Shown here: piece by piece, positions 46,827 through 55,999 of the stretch
How positions within the stretch are numbered: the first letter of the stretch is position 1
Layout: each line of letters begins with the position of its first letter
NCBI RefSeq assembly: GCF_014650595.1
Contig: NZ_BMVG01000026.1
Location: forward strand, 32,732 to 96,731
Direction: 5' to 3'
DNA: 64,000 nucleotides
Source of the DNA: Streptomyces alanosinicus
Lineage (GTDB): Bacteria; Actinomycetota; Actinomycetes; Streptomycetales; Streptomycetaceae
Program-made: the position numbers and the translations under genes
Notes under the pieces: model-generated
What the model saw: the letters and a program-made list of their open reading frames with translations, nothing else
What the model was told of the DNA's origin: nothing
Databases searched by the model: none

Positions 46827-47154
46827 GACGCCTGGAGTCCCCTCGCTCGCCCGGTTGTGCGCTCTACCCGGCCCCCGGTGGACCAGCCACTCAACCGTCC
46901 GCGCGAGCCGAGGACCACCCGGGAACCGTGGAAACCCGCGCCACCCGCCGCGACAGCTGGGCCGGTAGCCGCGAAACCGCGCCAATCAAGACGCGAAGAC
47001 CACACCGAGCGATCCAGCAAGATCCCGGAACATCGAGGCTCATGCCCGTTTCACCAGCGCAATCCGCGTCTCCTTCCCGCTGGGTTGAGCGGCGGCTACC
47101 ATTGCTAAAGACGGCTGGCCGAGATGCCCCCCGCGGACGGCGAGGAGGTGGGCG

Positions 47155-47451
47155 ATGGACGGCTACGTGGTAGTTGAGGGCCCAATCGAGGACGAAGCTT
47201 TCTTCGCCGACCTGAAGGTGAAGGATCCACGCGTCGAGGTAATCCCGCAGGACCACTTCGAAGGGGCGCAGGACTTCCTACAAGCGGTTGTGCCACTCAG
47301 TGCCACGCTCACGCCCCTGCTCGTGGCCTACTTTCGCGACAAGACGGCCCGCGCGAGGGCACGGGCTTTCGTTAAAGACGGGCAGAAAAGACGACTGTCG
47401 GGCTACACAGCCGCAGAGGTCGAGAGAATTCTCAAAGCCGACGGATCGTAG
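47155..47451 (+). CDS. EACC1-like effector-associated protein
   Basis: A 98-aa protein starting MDGYVVVEGPIEDEAFFADL, with GAGGAGG upstream. The layout is an N-terminal beta/alpha domain, one hydrophobic helix (AVVPLSATLTPLLVAYFRDK) and a basic beta-rich end (DGQKRRLSGYTAAEVERIL). It resembles EACC1, the effector-associated constant component of predicted bacterial conflict systems, as I remember that family. In those systems such proteins sit beside variable effectors, often proteases. Its TAG shares a base with the start of the downstream HExxH gene. Assignment is by pattern only. Confidence 0.5.
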   Translation: MDGYVVVEGPIEDEAFFADLKVKDPRVEVIPQDHFEGAQDFLQAVVPLSATLTPLLVAYFRDKTARARARAFVKDGQKRRLSGYTAAEVERILKADGS

Positions 47452-48767
47452 TGCATCCCCTTACTGTTGAGTGGCTGGTTTCGCAGAGCCACACCGCGGA
47501 ATTCTTGGATCTAGATTCGAATGACGAGTTCGGCCAGATGCGCGACTATATGGCTCAAACGGCTGCATCGGCGCGGCTAGTCCCAATCCGATCTCTTGGC
47601 GCCCCCATTTATTCCATGCATTTCGCTGGCGAATGGCATCTAATCTGGAATGAGAACTACCTGGAACATGTATTTCGGATAGCTGGAACGCTGATAGCGG
47701 ACAAATATCAGCTCATGTGGTACGACGATCGTGGCCTCGATGCCACACAGAGCCTAATGTCGGAAGTTCTCTATGATGAAGGCTATTACAAGGAATCCTG
47801 CACGCTTCAGAGTATGGTCCAGAGTCGGAACGGTCTGACTTCTCGACCAGAATCGCGCCTAGCGCTCGCGGCCTTCCTCTGCCGGGATTTTCCAGAGGGT
47901 GAGGATGAAACGACTACTCTCAACCATGCCGTCATCGCTCGGCTCTACGTATTCCTCCACGAGCTCGGTCATTTGATTAAGAGAAGTGATCCTACCTTCT
48001 ATGCTGCACTCGAGCGTGAGGCAGCTTCTACATTCAACGTTTACAAGCTGATCGCGTCGGGAAATGTCGACGAGCAAAATCTCCTTTCCGGAGCGACACT
48101 GATTCTCCCCCCGGATGAGATAGGAGACCTCGCCCGGCAGATGCCAGCAAGCGAGATCTCCAAGGCGCTACTGGATGAGCTTGCTCCCGACACCTTCGCT
48201 CTCTTCGCAATCATGCAACTGCTCAAAATGGCGAGGCCAGACGGATTGACGCTTGATGAGGCTGTCTACGTGTGCGGCTACCTCTTTGCTCTTCGGCTTG
48301 CAGTAGAAGCGATCAGGGATTTGCGCACCCGGACCACACACCTGGCGGCAGGGTCGCCAATACCGCAGGGCCCAGATGAGGGCGCCTGGCGCACCTTCCT
48401 GCTACGACAGTGCACGTCCCTCAGCATTAATGAGCTTCTCAAAGCTGGACTCGCTTCGCCCAACGTCGGTGAAGACTCGACACAATCGACGTTCCGGAAG
48501 CTCAATGAGCCTTGTTTTACTTTGCTCCAGCGGCGGCGCCTAATCTTCGAACCTGGTGGCACGAAGGCTGCGGACGTGATCTGGAGATCGGTGGTCGAAA
48601 GCATAAATTCCCAAACCGCCATTGGACTCGATGGGCCGTCGCCACAGAGTCGGCAGGATGTCAGTACAAGTGATCGGTATGGCGACAACGAGACCCATCG
48701 ACAGCACTTCCTTGAAGCTGCGGGCTGGTCGAAGCAAAGCGGGCAATGGAGATACTCCCCGACGTAG
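47451..48767 (+). CDS. HExxH metallopeptidase-like protein, candidate conflict effector
   Basis: A 438-aa protein (GTG start) with FLHELGHLIKRSD; the zinc motif HELGH is at residues 170-174. Later, DELAPDTFALFAIMQ could supply the third ligand, as in EADxxA-type peptidases. No signal peptide or membrane span is evident, so it would act in the cytoplasm. Base composition is clearly less GC-rich than neighbouring genes, with many A/T third positions, indicating recent transfer. It forms a tight two-gene unit with the EACC1-like protein. The substrate is unknown, and no specific peptidase family was recognised. Confidence 0.65.
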   Translation: MHPLTVEWLVSQSHTAEFLDLDSNDEFGQMRDYMAQTAASARLVPIRSLGAPIYSMHFAGEWHLIWNENYLEHVFRIAGTLIADKYQLMWYDDRGLDATQSLMSEVLYDEGYYKESCTLQSMVQSRNGLTSRPESRLALAAFLCRDFPEGEDETTTLNHAVIARLYVFLHELGHLIKRSDPTFYAALEREAASTFNVYKLIASGNVDEQNLLSGATLILPPDEIGDLARQMPASEISKALLDELAPDTFALFAIMQLLKMARPDGLTLDEAVYVCGYLFALRLAVEAIRDLRTRTTHLAAGSPIPQGPDEGAWRTFLLRQCTSLSINELLKAGLASPNVGEDSTQSTFRKLNEPCFTLLQRRRLIFEPGGTKAADVIWRSVVESINSQTAIGLDGPSPQSRQDVSTSDRYGDNETHRQHFLEAAGWSKQSGQWRYSPT

Positions 48768-48833
48768 CTAATATCACCTAAATGACGTCCGGCGACCCGG
48801 CTTTGCTTGGTCGAGAATGTCGTCGGCGGTCTT

Positions 48834-48947
48834 AGTGCACTTCTCTCATCCTGTGTATAGGCAGGTCAGGAGGGTATGCACGGCTTCGACGGTGCGGCCG
48901 ATGTGGTTGGTCGAACAGCGTGCTCGTCGTAATAGTCTCCGGGACTT
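48834..48947 (-). repeat. 114-bp inverted repeat, right copy
   Basis: Reverse-complement counterpart of the left copy, again containing the transposase C-terminus and the sequence CTATACACAGGATGA with its tail. This copy is still joined to more of the transposase gene on its right. Confidence 0.9.
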
Positions 48948-49264
48948 CAGGCGCGCGAAGGTGCGTTCGCCGGGGCCCGGAGTCAGGCGTGGTCGCGGTT
49001 GAACTGCTGGTAGTGCTCGTGCAGGTCGCGATGGCCGTAGTAGGGGGTGCGGACGGTGGAGCCGGCGCCCTGGTAGGCGCGGTCGGCCAGGACCAGGATC
49101 TGCCGGGTCAGGCAGGCCTGGATGATGCCGTGGGCGCGGGCGGAGGTCAGGTCGTGGGTGCACCCGGGTGTCGCGCGATCAGCGACGCGGCCATCACCCG
49201 TTGGGTGGATATGGCTGCCAGGACCGCTGCCGGGTGCGGCGTGAAGATCGAAAATTCTCGGCAT
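48848..49264 (-). pseudogene. C-terminal half of an IS5-type transposase
   Basis: Two minus-strand frames together read HDLTSARAHGIIQACLTRQI, LVLADRAYQGAGSTVRTPYY and HEHYQQFNRDHA. After a shift they continue PGERTFARLKSRRLLRRARC to the stop. This is the DDE C-terminal region of Streptomyces IS5-group elements. The N-terminal half is replaced beyond about 49165 by unrelated sequence, so the element is broken. It supplies the right inverted repeat. Confidence 0.75.
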
Positions 49265-49865
49265 GACTTCTTTCCCCAGTCGTCGGCGCCTGCTTGGTCA
49301 GGTGATGGCGGCCGCCGGCGGCGCGCTGCTTATGGGCCATGCCAGCCGTGCCTACGCCGTCCAGCAGTCCGCCGCCCAGGACCAGCGCCTGCCCGAGATC
49401 GGACAGACGGTCAACCTCACCGCGAACTCCTTCGGCGCCACGCTGGTTGTGAACCTGCCGCCGCCGCTGCCCAGGCTGAACTTCATCGGCTCACTCGTCC
49501 AGAAAGTCATGGCCGGCGGCCCAGACTTCGTACGCCTGCAGACACTCAACTTCACGCTGGAGCCGGCCCACGCCCACTTCGGGAAGGTCACCGTTGTCCT
49601 GCCGGACAACGACGATTCTCCTGCCAGCACCCTTGCTCTCGGCCCCACCGGGCTCGTCGAGACGTGGGTTCAGTCATTCACTGCCACCTTCCAACGGCAG
49701 GCAGACACTCCCGGCCCGTTCACCTACCACGGGTCCCCGACCGGAGGTGCACGGTTCGAGTTGCAGGCCCCCATCCGTTTGGGCACGGTGTCGTCCAACG
49801 GTGAGAAGACCGTGGACGCCCAGATCGAGGGAATGGCCGTCAACCAAGGTCAATTGTCGGCCTAG
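49263..49865 (+). CDS. Tat-exported protein of unknown function
   Basis: A 200-aa protein with a twin-arginine signal (SRRRLLGQVMAAAGGALLMG, then ASRAYA). The mature domain is beta-rich (LTANSFGATLVVNLPPPLPR, LQTLNFTLEPAHAHFGKVTV) with no cysteines or catalytic motif I recognise. The ATG lies at the transposase boundary and has only a weak ribosome site, so its native promoter may have been changed by the insertion. Confidence 0.7.
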   Translation: MTSFPSRRRLLGQVMAAAGGALLMGHASRAYAVQQSAAQDQRLPEIGQTVNLTANSFGATLVVNLPPPLPRLNFIGSLVQKVMAGGPDFVRLQTLNFTLEPAHAHFGKVTVVLPDNDDSPASTLALGPTGLVETWVQSFTATFQRQADTPGPFTYHGSPTGGARFELQAPIRLGTVSSNGEKTVDAQIEGMAVNQGQLSA

Positions 49866-49870
49866 CGTGT

Positions 49871-50029
49871 TCACGGCTGCAGGGGGCTGGGGCGGTGGCG
49901 CCCGGGGTGGGCGGCGCGCAGGTACTGCATGGCCGTGTGCGGGGACAGGCCGAAGAGCCGGATGAGATGGACCGGGTCGCCGGTGTGCTTGGCCTCGTCG
50001 AGGATGCGGTCCACGCGCAGCCGTGGCAT
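49871..50029 (-). pseudogene. C-terminal fragment of an integrase-associated protein
   Basis: The 52 residues MPRLRVDRILDEAKHTGDPV, then HLIRLFGLSPHTAMQYLRAA and HPGR, match the tail of a widespread Streptomyces tyrosine-recombinase-like protein as I recall it. Nothing of the catalytic core is found upstream. It is convergent with the Tat-exported gene and overlaps the next membrane gene by a few bases. Confidence 0.5.
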
Positions 50030-50477
50030 TGTGGGGGCTGTTTGGTGGCTTCGCCGTCGAGTCGCTGGAGTTCTGGACAGCCGTGCGGCGCCACCAGCGC
50101 TGGCCCTGGGAGAATCCGGGTGACGGACCAACCCTGGGACTTCTGGCCTACATCCTCGCCACCACCTTACGGCTCGGCGTCGGGGCGGGTGTGGCCGTCG
50201 CAGCGCGCACATCCGAGCAAAGCGCCACCGCCTGGGTGGCGATGATCGTCGGGGCCGGGACGCCTCTGCTACTGGAAAAGGCGACGGCCCTCATCCCCTC
50301 GTCCTGCAGGTCGGCGTCACCGCGGTCACCGCGACCTCCCCGCGCGAGGGGGAAAGTGGCGAGGCCGCGTTCTTTCTCGAGCCCCAGGGTCCGCGCTCCG
50401 CCGAGCGCAACCGCCCTGACACGTCGGTCCCGGACAGCGAGACCGCCCTGGCCGACGGCGAAGGCCAAAGGAGCTGA
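50023..50477 (+). pseudogene. frameshifted holin-like membrane protein
   Basis: From the GTG the frame reads VALWGLFGGFAVESLEFWTA, with two membrane segments (LGLLAYILATTLRLGVGAGV, TAWVAMIVGAGTPLLLE). After ALIP at about 50297 the coding continues in another frame (LVLQVGVTAVTATSPREGES). Adding one C to the CCCC run would restore it. The restored stop overlaps the next ATG (TGATG), showing an operon. The damage may be a sequencing error. Confidence 0.6.
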
Positions 50478-51181
50478 TGGTCGTGCGCGCCAACTCCCTG
50501 CCCGGCCGGGTCGTGGCCATCGTTTCGCGCCGTGCTCCCGCGTTCCAGCCGCGTCCAAGCGAACAGACCGGTCTGGCCTGGGCCGTACAGGCGGCGTTGC
50601 CGGGCACGCGTCGCCAGGAGCCGACCGAGGTCGACTCCGCATCCGAGGCCGGAACGCTTCCAGGTTCACGCGTTGACCCACCGACCGATCTCGTCGTCAC
50701 GGTCGAGCCGTGGCGCTGGCCTCAGATCCGGGCCGCTTCCCTCAGCGTCGGTAACGACCGGTCCATGAAGGACATGCCGACCCTCGTCGGGCTCGTCGCC
50801 GCCTGTCTCCTGGCAGCGGGCGGCTTCGCGTTGACAACCCTGGCGCCCGGCGAGATCTCGGCGCCGGCCGGGCCGCCGCCGTCGTCCACCGCGACCCTTG
50901 GACCTACCCAGACTGTCGAGCGGTATTTCGATGCGGTCAACGAGAGGGACTATCGGACAGCCTGGTCGCTGGGAGGCCGCAACTTTGGCGAGAGCTATGA
51001 CACCTTCGTGGCGGGCTTCGCGGACACAGCGACGACCTCCGTCACCGTCCAGTCCGTCACAGGTGACGTCGTAGCCGTGGCGCTGAACGTCCACGCCATG
51101 GATGGGAGCACGAAGAGCTACCACGGCACGTACACCGTCCGCGACGGCGTGATCACGGCAGGCAGCCTGAAGGCCGACTAA
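50477..51181 (+). CDS. membrane-anchored protein with an NTF2-like extracellular domain
   Basis: A 234-aa protein starting MVVRANSLPGRVVAIVSRRA. Residues about 100-120 form one membrane span (LVGLVAACLLAAGGFALTTL). The C-terminal 110 residues (TQTVERYFDAVNERDYRTAW, VALNVHAMDGSTKSYHGTYT) have the shape of an NTF2/SnoaL-like or similar alpha+beta fold. It is coupled to the upstream membrane gene. The two may form a cell-envelope pair; function unknown. Confidence 0.65.
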   Translation: MVVRANSLPGRVVAIVSRRAPAFQPRPSEQTGLAWAVQAALPGTRRQEPTEVDSASEAGTLPGSRVDPPTDLVVTVEPWRWPQIRAASLSVGNDRSMKDMPTLVGLVAACLLAAGGFALTTLAPGEISAPAGPPPSSTATLGPTQTVERYFDAVNERDYRTAWSLGGRNFGESYDTFVAGFADTATTSVTVQSVTGDVVAVALNVHAMDGSTKSYHGTYTVRDGVITAGSLKAD

Positions 51182-52332
51182 CAGGCGAACGGACCGCCGT
51201 CCACAAAGGCGTGTGCGGCGAAACGCTTGCCCATCCGGCGGTACGCGGCGGCGGTGGGATGCAGGCCATCGGGCAGGTCGGCCACCTCGTCGGGCCCGAG
51301 CAGTTCGCGTCCGTCGAGATAGTGCAGATGGCAATCGCGCGCCCGCCGGGCTGCCACGATCCGGGCCAGCTCGGCACGCACCAAAGTCAGCGACAAAGCC
51401 CCACCGGCCACGTCCGCCGGGTCGCCCAGGGCCGTGATCTTCCCGTCCGCACCCGCCGCGACCGGACCGGGACGCTCCTCGAACGTCGGACAGCTCACCG
51501 GGGAGATCAGCAGCAGCGGGGTCTGCGGGTGTCCCTCCCGGATCGTGTCGAGGAATCCGTGCACCGCCGGGCCGAACGACCGCTGCCGAAAGGCGGCCAG
51601 GGCCACGATGTTGATTCCCACCTTGAGGCTGATCAGGTCGGCCGGAAGATCGCGGATCGTCCGGGCGACATAGGGATCCAGCATCTCGTTGCCCGCCTGG
51701 CCGAGATTGATCACCTCCACTCCCCCGAGCGTTGCCGCCACCACCGGCCAGGTGCCGGTCGGGCCGTCGGCCTCCAGGCAGTGGCTGATGGAACTGCCGT
51801 AGTGCACCCAGCGGCGTCGCCCGTCCGGCAGCGGCGCCAACACCTCGCCGTCAGCCCGCAGGCTCACCAGTTCCGTGGGGGTCTGCTGCGGCAGCCACAG
51901 CTCGACCTGCTTCATGCCGGCCGGCAGCCCGCCGAACCGGACAGTCCCCGGTTCGCCCGGGATCAGTCGCTGCTCGGCGCCGGGGCCCGCCATCCGCAGC
52001 ACGTTGCCCAGCGGCGCCTGCTGCCGCCCGAACGGCACGCCGTCCACCAGGAGTTCCATCATCCCGGTCGGGCGGGGTTGAGGTTCGGCGTCGAGCTGCC
52101 CCGTGGAGGTGAGTACGTCCAACTCCACCTCACACGCGTCGGTACGGAACACCAGCCGGACCCCCGAGGGCATCAGGGTCACCCCGTAGACCGAGGGATC
52201 CTGGTACTGCACCTTGGTCCACGCCGGCAGCCGACGCGGCATCACCCCCGCCTCCGTGGTCTCCAGATCCAATGCACCCCGTAACTCCACCGGTCCGCCG
52301 ACCAGCGGCACCGCCTTCATCCCCACCGTCAC
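51178..52332 (-). CDS. SGNH/GDSL-family hydrolase
   Basis: A 384-aa protein. The N-terminal 170 residues form a beta-rich domain. The SGNH hydrolase domain then begins with WVHYGSSISHC (nucleophile Ser within GSSIS), continues with VINLGQAGNEMLDPYVARTI (Gly and Asn oxyanion residues) and ends with DGLHPTAAAYRRMG (catalytic Asp-x-x-His). This two-domain layout resembles carbohydrate esterases. No signal peptide is seen, so it is probably cytoplasmic. MKAVPLVGG, 12 nt downstream, is an alternative start. Its stop overlaps the convergent gene by 4 bp. Confidence 0.85.
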   Translation of the reverse strand: MTVGMKAVPLVGGPVELRGALDLETTEAGVMPRRLPAWTKVQYQDPSVYGVTLMPSGVRLVFRTDACEVELDVLTSTGQLDAEPQPRPTGMMELLVDGVPFGRQQAPLGNVLRMAGPGAEQRLIPGEPGTVRFGGLPAGMKQVELWLPQQTPTELVSLRADGEVLAPLPDGRRRWVHYGSSISHCLEADGPTGTWPVVAATLGGVEVINLGQAGNEMLDPYVARTIRDLPADLISLKVGINIVALAAFRQRSFGPAVHGFLDTIREGHPQTPLLLISPVSCPTFEERPGPVAAGADGKITALGDPADVAGGALSLTLVRAELARIVAARRARDCHLHYLDGRELLGPDEVADLPDGLHPTAAAYRRMGKRFAAHAFVDGGPFAC

Positions 52333-52455
52333 CGCTCCTGCTCCTTAGGTCACCTGATAGATCGTCCGGCATAGCCATGCCTTGCACCGGCACACCAACC
52401 GGTGGGGGAACAACCACGACCAACGCCCCTTCGCAGCCTAAGGGCTTGCAGGTCA

Positions 52456-53133
52456 TTAACACGTCGTCTTGATCTTGCTGTTGGGGTCGCCGGTCTGGGC
52501 TCGAACCCGAGCCTGGAGGGCTGTGCGGGCGGAGGGTGGAGTGGCCGCTGGCGGGATGACGATGCTGTGCGTCTTGAGCAGCCTTCTGATCTTCAGCAGG
52601 GTGCGGTGCATGGCGGTCCGACTGCTGTCGAACAGCACCGCGAGGGGTTCCGCGGCCAGGTTGACCCGCAGGTGAAGGACGGCCGCCAGGACCTGGTCGG
52701 AGAAGGCGAGCCGGGGCGGGCGGCCGCGCTTGACGTCGCCGTCGACGGCCAAAGTGTCGGTGAGATCGCTCAGTTGCTGCCGGGACATGCCGGTCAGGAC
52801 GGGGTCGGACAGGAGAGCATGGTCCCACTCCGGGGCCGGCTTTTGCAGAGCCCGCGGCGCTGGGATGGCGGGGCACGACTGGGGGTGCACGGCATAGTTC
52901 CAGTCGCCGTGGAAGGCGTGTCGGGTCAGTGGCAGGGCCGCCATCTCCGTGTCGCCGATCTGGACTCCGGTTGGGTAGGTGTTGGTGTCCAGCTCGGCCA
53001 TGACACGCAGTCCGGTGCGGGTGGTGGTCGCGGCGATGGACTGGACGATGACTTCGTGGCTGGTCAGCGGGCGGCCGCGCCAGTTCATGGTGATGTGCGA
53101 GAAGAGCCGATGCTCGATCTTGTTCCACTTCGA
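52456..53133 (-). pseudogene. ISAzo13-type transposase, C-terminal part
   Basis: This piece starts SKWNKIEHRLFSHITMNWRG and continues RPLTSHEVIVQSIAATTTRT and MAALPLTRHAFHGDWNYAVH. It ends with an appended HTH-like domain (LAVLFDSSRTAMHRTLLKIR). These are ISAzo13-family signatures. It is the direct continuation of the piece at 54.6-55.2 kb: the two are separated only by an IS4-type insertion and join as CHLPPGT-SKWNKIEHRLF. Confidence 0.85.
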
Positions 53134-53143
53134 TGTGCCTGGC
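53134..53143. repeat. 10-bp target-site duplication, left
   Basis: TGTGCCTGGC directly flanks the left end of the IS4-type element and is repeated exactly on the other side. Confidence 0.9.
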
Positions 53144-54587
53144 CAATGCCGTTGCTTCAGTCAGTGAACTATCGTCGGCTGCAGGGTGACGACCTTGGGG
53201 GCAACGCGCCGTGTCGGCTGCCGGTCCCGGGTGTTGATCCGGTAGGAGAGCTTCGAGGAGTACTTCGAGTCCGGCCGCTTCAGATGCCGGTCCGCCTCAC
53301 GCAGGCGCCTGGCGCCGTTGTCGAGTTTCCGGTGCACCTTCGCCGCCAGCATGGCCAGGAACTTCTTGATCTTCTTGGGCGTATCCGCACACTGACGGAC
53401 CACACTGCGCCGCGTGTGCTTGAGGACTTTGACGAACGAGACCCGGTCCGGATCGATGCCGTTGTCGTCGGCCAAGCCCATGATGACCCGCGTGAGGCAG
53501 TGGTGCACGACCAGGTGCGCCCACACCTCCTGCTGCACCAGATCCGGGTCTCCCGAGCGCAGAACCTCGGCCGGCCCACGCTGGAAGGTCTTGATGTGCC
53601 GGAACGCCGACTCCGCCTCCCACCTCGCATGGTAGAGCCGGGCCAACTCCGCCGCCGGAAAGGCAACCGGGTCGAGCAGATCGGTAAGCAGCCTGACCAC
53701 CTCGCCGCCGTCGACGCGGTACTCGATCACCCGGACCAGCACCCCACCATGGTGTGCGCCCTTCTGCCCGGCCAGGTTCATCCTGGCCAAGTAGGTACCG
53801 TCGGGAAGATGCCCAACCGGCCGATGCGCCACCGGCGAACGGGCCCGGATCAACAAGTGCGCCCCGGCCCCGAGGTACGCCTTCCACAAAGCAACCCCGG
53901 GAAAGTTCCGGTCCATGATGACCAGCATCCCGCTCGCCGAGCCAGCCAGAGCGATCGCCAGTTCCCGCTCGCCCCCACTGAATCCGCCCACCGCTGCGTC
54001 GACCTGCGCATGCGTGCCGCACTCGGTCAGTGTCACCACCCGTACCTGCGGGAAACCCGCCGGCTGCCCGTTCTTGACCGGACCGCCGAACGCAGCACGG
54101 TTGGCCGTCGTGTCCGGCGCGTCCAGCACGAACCCGTCTACCGCGCCCAGCCGCATCCCGCGGTAAAAAGAGCCTCCACGCCGACGGGGGCCAACGGACT
54201 GGCCAACTCGCGGAAAACGGTCTGCAGGACCAGCGGCCCCAGACGCCTGCGCGCCCGCGTGAACGAGGACTTGTTCGGGATGCTCCCGCTCAACTCTCTG
54301 CTACTGCCCACAAGTTGCTCCGCAACATCGTCATAGGAATCCTGCTGGAACAACGCCAGGGCAAGCGTGAAGTAGACCATGAACCCAGCCGGCAGCGCGC
54401 CGGGCTTCTTGTCCCGGACTCCGCACTTCTCCAGCACCCCGGCGACCAGTTCCGGGGTCACCCATCGGGTCACCACACCCAGTCGCACATGATCAGACAA
54501 CCCCACCCAAGGATGCATGCCGAGCCCAACGACCCCGCTCCGCCAACGTCACTGGGAACTGCTTGACGAGTTCAAGCAACGGCATTG
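53144..54587. mobile_element. complete IS4-type insertion sequence, 1444 bp
   Basis: Terminal inverted repeats CAATGCCGTTGCTT (left) and AAGCAACGGCATTG (right) are perfect over 14 bp. The element is flanked by a 10-bp duplication and carries one transposase gene on the minus strand. It sits inside an ISAzo13-type transposase gene. Intact ends and duplication indicate a recent insertion. Confidence 0.92.
53161..54518 (-). CDS. IS4-type transposase, in two frames
   Basis: The first frame (MHPWVGLSDHVRLGVVTRWV to VGVEALF) carries the N-terminal domain found in actinobacterial IS4 transposases (KKPGALPAGFMVYFTLALAL). The second carries the DDE domain: FVLDAPDTTANRAAF with the first Asp, VIMDRNFPGVALW with the second, and LYHARWEAESAFRHIK with the Glu (YREK-like). 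The frames meet at a CTTTTTA run near 54165. One base of -1 slippage there restores EALF-YRGMRLGAVDGFVLD. This could be programmed frameshifting or a homopolymer error. Confidence 0.85.
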
Positions 54588-54597
54588 TGTGCCTGGC
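54588..54597. repeat. 10-bp target-site duplication, right
   Basis: Second copy of TGTGCCTGGC, directly after the right inverted repeat. Confidence 0.9.
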
Positions 54598-55230
54598 GGC
54601 AGGTGGCAAACGGTGATCGTCAGTCCTGTTTCGGCGGCGAGCCGGGCGAGTTCGAGCTTCCAGGCCCGGGTCCGGTAGCCGTTCGAGCCGCCCGCGTCGG
54701 CGGTGATGAGCAGTCGTGTCGCCTGTGGGTAGGCGGCCCGGCCCTGGCCGCACCACCAGCGGCGGATCGATTCCACTGCGAACGCGGCGGTGTCGTGATC
54801 GGTGCCCACGTTGACCCAGCCGGTGTCCGCCGCGAGATCGTAGATCCCGTACGGGACGGCCTTGCCCAGCTGCGGGTCGGCGAAGTCATGGACGTTCACC
54901 GGCACGGGATCAGCCGGAGGCCGCCACTGACGGCCGTTGTTCTTGAACTCGCCGACGAGCTCCTTCTTCTTGGTGTCCACGCTGATCACCGGCTGGCCGG
55001 TGTCCCGGTGATCGCGGGCCTGCTCGTTGAGATAACGGAACTGGGCATCCCGGTCCGGATGCTGGCTGCCCTCGATGGTCTTGGCGTTGGCCTGCAGACT
55101 GAAGCCTTCTTCCCGCAGCAGGTCCGCGACGGTGTCCGCACTGACTTTGTGCCCGGTCCGAGCCAGCTCCCGCGCTAACGTGCGGGTCGACTTCACCGTC
55201 CACCGCAGCGGTGACATGGGAGCCCGGAAA
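54598..55230 (-). pseudogene. ISAzo13-type transposase, N-terminal/central part
   Basis: The minus strand reads PMSPLRWTVKSTRTLARELA, then SADTVADLLREEGFSLQANA and PVISVDTKKKELVGEFKNNG (first catalytic Asp). It continues GWVNVGTDHDTAAFAVESIR and RLLITADAGGSNGYRTRAWK (second Asp), typical of ISAzo13. About 100 N-terminal residues are missing: at about 55230 the sequence changes to a plus-strand integrase fragment. The gene is therefore truncated as well as interrupted. Confidence 0.85.
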
Positions 55231-55232
55231 CG

Positions 55233-55529
55233 GGCCGGGCCCGGCTCTCCTACCGCCGGGCCGAGGAACTCTTTGAGGAGGCTACCCGCCTGCTGGCCAA
55301 TCCGCTCGCCTCGCCCGAGGACATTGAGGACTTGGAGGGCTGGACGCTGCACCGGCTACGGCATTCCGGACTCACACACGAGGCCGAGGGCGGAGCCTCC
55401 ACCCCGATGCTGCTGGCTCGGTCCCGCCACGCCTCCGTCCGTTCCCTGGAGCGGTACACCCGCCCCAGCGTCGATGCGGTTGCCCGGCACGTAGCCGAGC
55501 GAGATCCTGCCGCCCGCCGCAAAGGTTAA
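55233..55529 (+). pseudogene. C-terminal part of a tyrosine recombinase
   Basis: The frame GRARLSYRRAEELFEEATRL leads to GWTLHRLRHSGLTHEAEGGA, containing the HxxR motif, and RSLERYTRPSVDAVARHVAE with the nucleophile Tyr. Those are the last catalytic boxes of phage-type integrases. The first Arg box and the N-terminal domains are absent, removed at the ISAzo13 boundary. No start codon is needed or seen. Confidence 0.75.
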
Positions 55530-55819
55530 GCCCCGGAACCTACCAGCGAGTTACTTGCTCCCTCGTGTCAGAGCTGGGACTACCGGACCTATGAAGTCTG
55601 CCGATCCGTTCCGTTGACACGCCGCGGCCTACCAAAGAAGCGAAGCCACGCCACAGTCCACCAGCATGGCTGCCAGCTCGCAAAGTGGACAGCACGGCAC
55701 GCCGTTTGGGCTGGTACGCCCTTGAGATCCTTGTGTGCTGCTGACGCAACGCACCTTCGAGGCACCCGCGCCCGGCCGGACCTGTCCGATCATGGAGGCA
55801 CGCGAGAGGAGCGTGGAAC

Positions 55820-55999
55820 ATGTCGTTGACGCAACCGGAGTGGTTCGGGGATCTCGACGCATGGTGGACGCCGGCGGTGGGCGAGGGTACTGCCCGGCGA
55901 GTGGAACCGGTCGGGAAATCGACGACAGTGGACGTCTGCACGTGCGATGCTCAAGCCCCGCTTGGCGCACACAGGTCCGGATGCCCGGACCGCAGCTGA
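55820..55999 (+). CDS. small cysteine-containing protein
   Basis: A 59-aa protein starting MSLTQPEWFGDLDAWWTPAV, preceded by a strong GAGAGGAG ribosome site. The C-terminal part has three Cys (VDVCTCDAQAPLGAHRSGCP), possibly a small metal-binding site. Its amino-acid make-up looks real, but no family is recognised. The surrounding 55.5-56.5 kb contains nothing else I can support. Confidence 0.45.
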   Translation: MSLTQPEWFGDLDAWWTPAVGEGTARRVEPVGKSTTVDVCTCDAQAPLGAHRSGCPDRS

